A DNA stretch of 64,000 nucleotides from Stutzerimonas frequens. GTDB taxonomy: Bacteria > Pseudomonadota > Gammaproteobacteria > Pseudomonadales > Pseudomonadaceae. Each line of letters starts with the position of its first letter. Position 1 is the stretch's first letter. The DNA lies in NCBI RefSeq assembly GCF_024448335.1, contig NZ_JAMOHM010000008.1:62001-126000 (forward strand). Reading direction: 5' to 3'. The notes below the pieces were generated by a model. That model was given only the letters and a program-made list of their open reading frames with translations. It did not search any database and was not told the origin of the DNA. Shown piece by piece: positions 58,702 through 64,000 of this stretch. The translations under genes were made by a program, and so were the position numbers.

Positions 58702-58867
58702 GTTGCGGGGGGCAATCATACGCATGTCGTTGACGGGCGTCCATGCTGGTGCGGCTGGGCGGATATGCCCGGGTGCGGCTTTTTCGCAGCTGCCGATGAC
58801 CGGGCCGGCTGGTACCCTTGCGTGTCGCGGCCGGGGGCCGTGGGTGTTCGATGGCAAGGGGATGGAG

Positions 58868-59563
58868 ATGTCAGGCCATATCAAACTCTGGGACGCGCCG
58901 CTGCGGCTGTTTCACTGGTTGTTCGCCGGGGCGGTTATCGCGGCCATCGTCACGGGCTGGATCGGCGGCGACCTGATGCTCTGGCATGGCCGGCTCGGTC
59001 TGCTGGTGCTGGGGCTGCTGGTGTTCCGTCTGATCTGGGGCTTCGTCGGGTCGACCTACGCCCGCTGGTCACGGATCTTCGCCGCGACGTTCGGTGTGAA
59101 GGACTATCTGCAGGGCAACTGGCGCGAAGCCGGGCACAACCCGCTTGGCGCGTTCTCCGTGCTGGCCATGCTGCTGCTGGTGAGCTTCCAGGTTGCCAGC
59201 GGCTTGATGGCGACCGACGACATCGCTTTCCAGGGCCCGCTCTATGCGGTAGTCAGCAGCGAAACCGGCAGCGCGCTGAGCGGCCTGCATCGACAGGCGA
59301 AGTGGCTGCTTCTGGTGCTGATCGGCATGCACCTTGCGGCCATCATCTATTACACGCTGGTGATGCGCCGGCCACTGGTGCGGGCGATGATCGCGGGAAG
59401 GACGCAGCGCGAGCATCCGACGCAGCAGGACGCGCGGGGCGGCTCGCTGCCCACCGCGGTTCTGGCGATCGCGCTGGGTGCGGCTTGCGTATGGGGTGTG
59501 CAGGCGGTGGGGGACTGGCTGAAGCCTGAGCCAGCGGCGGTAGCGCCCAGCCTGGACTGGTAA
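58868..59563 (+). CDS. Cytochrome b561-type membrane protein
   Basis: A 231-residue four-helix b-type cytochrome. Haem-ligand histidines are visible at His16 (RLFHWLF), His40 (LMLWHGRLG), His141 (GLHRQAKW) and His155 (GMHLAAI), the usual set for this family. The C-terminus adds a fifth hydrophobic segment. It should pass electrons from the quinone pool to periplasmic acceptors, and the convergent cytochrome c' gene next door is a likely partner or co-regulated neighbour. The start at 58868 is chosen for AAGGGG 6 bases upstream; an ATG at 58862 is an alternative. Confidence 0.85.
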   Translation: MSGHIKLWDAPLRLFHWLFAGAVIAAIVTGWIGGDLMLWHGRLGLLVLGLLVFRLIWGFVGSTYARWSRIFAATFGVKDYLQGNWREAGHNPLGAFSVLAMLLLVSFQVASGLMATDDIAFQGPLYAVVSSETGSALSGLHRQAKWLLLVLIGMHLAAIIYYTLVMRRPLVRAMIAGRTQREHPTQQDARGGSLPTAVLAIALGAACVWGVQAVGDWLKPEPAAVAPSLDW

Positions 59564-59592
59564 GCCAGCCGACCGGAAGGTGTCGGCTGGCT
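59563..59592. terminator. Hairpin between convergent cytochrome genes
   Basis: An 11-bp perfect stem (AGCCAGCCGAC / GTCGGCTGGCT) with an 8-base loop overlaps the end of the b561 stop codon and precedes the cytochrome c' stop by 8 bases. There is no strong T-run, but position and strength suit a shared terminator. Confidence 0.65.
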
Positions 59593-59600
59593 GCGCGCGA

Positions 59601-60065
59601 TCAGTCGGCGCGGAACTTGTCGTGGCAGGACTTGCAGCTGCCGCCGACGTCGCCGAAGGCCTTCTTGATCGCGGCCTGATCACCTTCTGCGGCGACCTTG
59701 GCAAGCTGGTTGGCGGCGGCGGTGAACTTGCGGCCGATCTGCCCGGCCTCATCGAGGTTCTGGAAGAACTCAGGCTTCAGGCGGGTGGCCTTGCCCAGTT
59801 GCTCGGTGGTGGTGTCCGGGCTGTACAGGCTACCCATGCCAGAGTTGGCGATGGCGGCGATGGCATTGGCTGCGGCTGCCACCTTGGCCTGGTCGTAGGG
59901 CTCCTTGCCGTCGACTACCTGAGCCTTGATCTTGCCCATGTTCCACGACATGAACTGGTAGCCGGCCTGGCGGGTTTCGACCATCTCTTCCGGTTTCATC
60001 TGCGCCTGGACGGCAGTGCTGGCCAGCAGGACGGCGGCCACGGCGCCTGTCATCAATGCTTTCAC
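59601..60065 (-). CDS. Cytochrome c'
   Basis: A 154-residue periplasmic protein with a signal peptide (cleavage near VQAQ, residue 22) and a four-helix cytochrome c' fold. The haem motif CKSCH is at 144-148, near the C-terminus as usual, and the buried MVETRQAGYQFMSWNMGKIK helix opens the mature protein. Cytochromes c' bind nitric oxide or act as electron carriers. It is convergent with the b561 gene and divergent from gabD, 300 bases away. Confidence 0.9.
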   Translation of the reverse strand: MKALMTGAVAAVLLASTAVQAQMKPEEMVETRQAGYQFMSWNMGKIKAQVVDGKEPYDQAKVAAAANAIAAIANSGMGSLYSPDTTTEQLGKATRLKPEFFQNLDEAGQIGRKFTAAANQLAKVAAEGDQAAIKKAFGDVGGSCKSCHDKFRAD

Positions 60066-60365
60066 GGTAACTCCTTATCGATCCTTGGTTGTTCGGCGGC
60101 TGTGCCGCTCGCGCGCAACTATACCCCGACCCGTACCCGGGTTTGGGTAACAAGGCGTGACAGGCCGCGCAGGCATCAGGCTGGTCAATGGCACGACAAT
60201 GCCAAGCGCCATGAGCTTGCCGGCCGGCCGGCTGCGGTCCTAGCATGGTCGTTCGCAGTGCAATGCGGCGGCAGGAACCGGGCGGCGAAGGACGGTTCAG
60301 ATGATCGTCGCGTTCGCCAAACTTTCCGCAGCGGGCCTGCCGCTACGATGCCCGAGGAGACTGCC

Positions 60366-61814
60366 ATGCAACTCAAAGACACCGCGCTGTTCCGCCAGCA
60401 GGCCTATATCGATGGCGCCTGGCTGGATGCCGACAGTGGCCAGACCATCAGCGTGAACAACCCGGCCACCGGCGAGATTCTCGGTACGGTGCCGAAGATG
60501 GGCGCCGCCGAAACCCGCCGCGCCATCGATGCCGCCGAGCGGGCGCTGCCGGCCTGGCGTGATCTGACCGCCAAGGAGCGCTCGCAGAAGCTGCGTCGCT
60601 GGTTCGAGCTGCTGATGGAGAATCAGGACGACTTGGGTCGGCTGATGACGCTGGAGCAGGGCAAGCCGTTGGCCGAAGCCAAGGGCGAGATCGCCTATGC
60701 GGCGTCCTTCATCGAGTGGTTCGCCGAGGAAGCCAAGCGCATCTACGGCGACACCATCCCCGGTCACCAGAAGGACAAGCGCATCCTCGTCATCAAGCAG
60801 CCGATCGGCGTGACCGCGGCGATCACCCCGTGGAATTTCCCGGCGGCGATGATCACCCGCAAGGCCGGCCCGGCGCTGGCGGCTGGCTGCACCATGGTGA
60901 TCAAGCCGGCATCGCAGACGCCGTTCTCGGCGCTGGCGATGGTCGAGCTGGCCGAGCGCGCCGGAATTCCCAAGGGCGTGCTCAGCGTGGTCACCGGCTC
61001 GGCCGGCGACATCGGCAACGAGCTGACCGCCAACCCCAAGGTCCGCAAGATCTCCTTCACCGGCTCCACCGAAGTGGGCGCCAAGCTGATGGAGCAGTGC
61101 GCGCCGGGGATCAAGAAGGTGTCTCTGGAGCTGGGCGGCAACGCGCCATTTATCGTCTTCGATGATGCCGACCTGGACGAGGCGGTGAAGGGCGCCATGC
61201 AGTCCAAGTACCGCAACGCCGGGCAGACCTGTGTATGCGTCAACCGCATCTATGTGCAGGACGGCGTGTATGACGCCTTTGCCGAGAAATTCCAGGCGGC
61301 GGTGGCCAAGCTGCGGGTCGGCAATGGCCTGGAAGAGGGCACCGACATCGGCCCGCTGATCGATGATCGTGCTGCCAGCAAGGTCCGCGAGCATATCGAG
61401 GATGCCGTCGCCCAGGGCGCGCGACTGGTGGCGGGCGGCCAGGCCCATGCGCTTGGCGGCAGCTATTTCGAGCCGACCGTGCTGGTCGACGTGCCGGACA
61501 GCGCCAAGGTGGCCAAGGAAGAGACCTTCGGCCCGCTGGCGCCGCTGTTCCGCTTCAAGGACGAGGCCGATGCGATCGCCAAGGCCAACGACACCGAGTT
61601 CGGCCTGGCCTCCTACTTCTACGCGCGCGATCTGGGCCGGGTGTTCCGCGTCGCCGAGGCGCTGGAGTACGGCATGGTCGGCATCAATACCGGGCTGATC
61701 TCTACCGAAGTGGCGCCGTTCGGCGGCGTGAAGTCCTCCGGTCTCGGCCGCGAGGGCTCGAAGTACGGCATCGAGGATTACCTGGAGATCAAGTATCTCT
61801 GCATGGGCATCTGA
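60366..61814 (+). CDS. gabD: NADP-dependent succinate-semialdehyde dehydrogenase
   Basis: A 482-residue aldehyde dehydrogenase. It oxidises succinate semialdehyde to succinate. Catalytic features are Asn157 (PWNFP), Glu255 (LELGGNAPF) and Cys289 (GQTCVCVNR); Lys180 (VIKPAS) belongs to the NADP site. The two adjacent cysteines of GQTCVC match the redox-sensitive pair of E. coli GabD. The start at 60366 follows a GAGGAG ribosome site. It would complete GABA breakdown begun by the spu locus, but no gabT aminotransferase is adjacent. The 300-base upstream spacer must hold promoters for it and for the divergent cytochrome c' gene. Confidence 0.93.
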   Translation: MQLKDTALFRQQAYIDGAWLDADSGQTISVNNPATGEILGTVPKMGAAETRRAIDAAERALPAWRDLTAKERSQKLRRWFELLMENQDDLGRLMTLEQGKPLAEAKGEIAYAASFIEWFAEEAKRIYGDTIPGHQKDKRILVIKQPIGVTAAITPWNFPAAMITRKAGPALAAGCTMVIKPASQTPFSALAMVELAERAGIPKGVLSVVTGSAGDIGNELTANPKVRKISFTGSTEVGAKLMEQCAPGIKKVSLELGGNAPFIVFDDADLDEAVKGAMQSKYRNAGQTCVCVNRIYVQDGVYDAFAEKFQAAVAKLRVGNGLEEGTDIGPLIDDRAASKVREHIEDAVAQGARLVAGGQAHALGGSYFEPTVLVDVPDSAKVAKEETFGPLAPLFRFKDEADAIAKANDTEFGLASYFYARDLGRVFRVAEALEYGMVGINTGLISTEVAPFGGVKSSGLGREGSKYGIEDYLEIKYLCMGI

Positions 61815-61872
61815 GCCACCTGCGACAGCTGGCCTCAGGGGCCGAGGCTGGCTGTTTGCTGTAGGTCCGTGC

Positions 61873-61900
61873 AGAATCGCGCCCCCATTGGCGCGATTCT
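61873..61900 (+). terminator. Stem-loop downstream of gabD
   Basis: A perfect 11-bp stem (AGAATCGCGCC / GGCGCGATTCT) with a 6-base loop lies 59 bases after the gabD stop. It has no T-run, so it may be a weak terminator or a stabilising hairpin. Confidence 0.55.
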
Positions 61901-61971
61901 CGTCTCGAGGATCTCTCGCCATCGACCTACCCCGTCGCTAGGCTGTGGTGACATCCCCAGCGAGCCGTGCA

Positions 61972-63180
61972 GTGAGCCTCTCTGCCCAAGTTTCCTTCGT
62001 TCTGGTTGCCTACAACGAGCCCTGGCGCGCGGACCAGCTTTGTCAGCTGGTGCGCGAACTGCGCCCCGGTATGCGTGTGCAACCCGCGGCGGACGGGCAT
62101 GCCGCGCTGGAGCTGTGCAAGCGTCAGGTGCCCAGCCTGTTGATCATCGATGGTGAGCTGGAAGGTCTCGATGGTCGCCAGCTGTTGCGTGAACTGCGTC
62201 GTCACGGCCCGACCCAGCGCCTGCCCTGCGTGCTGATCAGCGCGCGTACCGATACCGCCAGCGTCCGCACCGTGCTGCCTTTGGCGCCCGCCGCGTACCT
62301 GGGCAAACCCTACGATCTCGACGACCTGCGCCAGCGGCTGGACAGGTTGCTGCCGCGCTCGGCCGGACGTGCCGGGGTAACGACGCCTGCTCCGGCAGAC
62401 ACTGTGGAGAGCTTTCTCGAGCGCATGCGTCCGCATAACCGCGGCGCGCCGCTGCAGGAGGCGGTGCTGGTCGCCCTGCAGCGCCTGCAAGGCGGTGACC
62501 AGGATTTCGCCGAACTCGAGGAGCTACTGGCCCGCGATCCGCAGGTCACGGCCCGGCTGATCAGCGTCGCCAGCAATGGCGCGGCGCAGCCGGCGGCGCC
62601 CTGCCTTGGGCTGGCGCAGGCGAGACGCCAGCTCGGTGCGGCGCGCAGTCTGCAATTGGTTACCGAGCTGGCCCTGCAACACAACGCGCGGTTGCCCGAG
62701 CCTCGCCTTGCCGAGCTTGCCGGTCAGCTCGGTAACCAGGCGCTGCGCACGGCACGGCTGGCGAGCTGGTTGGCGCGCCAGCTGAAGCTGGATGTCGAGC
62801 TCTGTTTCAGCGCCGGGCTTTTGCAGAACATCGGCGAGCTGGCGTTGCTGCGCAGCCTGCAGGAGTGGCTCGACAGTGGCGGCGCGCTGGATGAAGCGGA
62901 TCTGCAACGCTGCCTGCGCGAGCGCGCGGCCGGCTTCGGCTCGGCGCTGCGGGCACAGTGGGCGCTGCCACTGGAGCTGCGCCAGGTGATCAGCGCCTAC
63001 TACGCGCTGGGTTCCGGTGTACTGCGCCGCGAAGCGCTGGTGCTCAACCTGACGCGGCTGCTGATCGAACTGCCCGCCGATGCCGAGCCGGCCAGTCTGG
63101 CCGGCGAGCGGACGGTGCGCCTGCTGCGCATCGATCCTGATCTGCTGGCGCGCGCGCCTCGCCATGCCGTCGCGGGCTAG
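61972..63180 (+). CDS. Receiver-HDOD signalling protein
   Basis: About 402 residues. The N-terminal 125 resemble a response-regulator receiver with phospho-acceptor Asp60 (LLIIDGELEG), Ser90 and Lys112 (YLGKPYDL). The usual acidic pair after strand 1 is replaced by Asn15-Glu16, so phosphorylation may be altered. The rest (residues 150-385) is an HDOD domain, with a hydrophobic core of helices and the FSAGLLQNIGELALLR segment. HDOD proteins act in regulation, often with cyclic-di-GMP or stress pathways. The start is uncertain: GTG at 61972 (SLSAQVSF follows) or GTG at 61945. No output domain such as GGDEF is fused. Confidence 0.75.
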   Translation: MSLSAQVSFVLVAYNEPWRADQLCQLVRELRPGMRVQPAADGHAALELCKRQVPSLLIIDGELEGLDGRQLLRELRRHGPTQRLPCVLISARTDTASVRTVLPLAPAAYLGKPYDLDDLRQRLDRLLPRSAGRAGVTTPAPADTVESFLERMRPHNRGAPLQEAVLVALQRLQGGDQDFAELEELLARDPQVTARLISVASNGAAQPAAPCLGLAQARRQLGAARSLQLVTELALQHNARLPEPRLAELAGQLGNQALRTARLASWLARQLKLDVELCFSAGLLQNIGELALLRSLQEWLDSGGALDEADLQRCLRERAAGFGSALRAQWALPLELRQVISAYYALGSGVLRREALVLNLTRLLIELPADAEPASLAGERTVRLLRIDPDLLARAPRHAVAG

Positions 63181-63402
63181 CCTGCTTCTGATCCGACATT
63201 CCCTGTATTGATAGCCGCGACCGATCGCCCCTGGGTCGCGCACTATCCCTTGTCTGGCGCGGCTCTGCGCCTTCTTTTCGCTCGAATGCGCTGGCCGTGT
63301 GGTGCTATCGACACGCGGAAATGAGTCATTTATTCTGCAGTGCGAAACATGATTCCGTGAAATTACAATTCCAATCAGCATTTCACACAGCGGAGGCCAG
63401 TC

Positions 63403-64000
<598 letters not shown>

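Noticed and set aside
58627-58884. Minus-strand frame ending VAQLDRVLPSEG and running toward 58630
   Set aside because: VAQLDRVLPSEG is the sense translation of the tRNA-Arg fragment, not a protein.
59580-60365. N-terminal extension of gabD by 262 codons
   Set aside because: It covers the antisense of cytochrome c' and has no similarity to aldehyde dehydrogenases. The ATG at 60366 has a ribosome site and the usual N-terminus.

Overview
The window is high-GC gammaproteobacterial chromosome, most likely a Pseudomonas of the stutzeri group (Stutzerimonas). The reasons are the P. aeruginosa-type spuI / spuABCDEFGH polyamine locus, a DctBD-controlled TRAP dicarboxylate importer with a sigma-54 promoter, a P. 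aeruginosa HSI-II-like type VI secretion gene order, and consistent GC-rich coding. The species is inferred from gene order and protein resemblance; no database was searched.

Layout. 0.1-11.1 kb: polyamine uptake and gamma-glutamyl catabolism (spuI divergent from spuABCDEFGH). 11.2-14.3 kb: four small housekeeping or unknown genes. 14.4-21.1 kb: dctB-dctD then dctP-dctQ-dctM, all leftward. 21.2-24.6 kb: dTDP-L-rhamnose genes rfbBACD with ATGA overlaps. 24.8-29.8 kb: yhiI-rbbA-yhhJ-like export operon. 29.9-33.4 kb: MCE-type lipid transport operon. 33.5-36.6 kb: di-haem cytochrome and a membrane-anchored catalase-fold protein. 36.7-51.0 kb: a leftward type VI secretion operon (small lipoprotein, tagH, tssJ, tssK, tssL, tssM, PP2C phosphatase, Ser/Thr kinase, vgrG, effector, immunity candidate). 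It holds the membrane complex, baseplate TssK and regulators, but no sheath, TssE/F/G, TssA or ClpV genes are present here.

51.3-58.7 kb is an accessory insertion splitting a tRNA-Arg(CCG) gene. The 3' part of the tRNA lies at the left edge, the 5' part at the right edge, and a 13-bp anticodon-region core is repeated at both. The acceptor halves are perfectly complementary. A complete, different tRNA-Arg(CCG) sits just inside the right edge and may replace the broken one. The insert carries a damaged curlin-repeat gene, a three-gene overlapping operon of unrecognised purpose (exported GDPD-like phosphodiesterase, proline-rich lipoprotein, large membrane protein), a truncated reading frame and an IS3-family element. 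No integrase is seen.

58.8-64.0 kb returns to core genes: cytochrome b561, cytochrome c', gabD, a receiver-HDOD protein and the start of a fadB-like beta-oxidation gene. GabD could finish the route begun by the spu genes (putrescine to GABA to succinate), although no gabT is visible.
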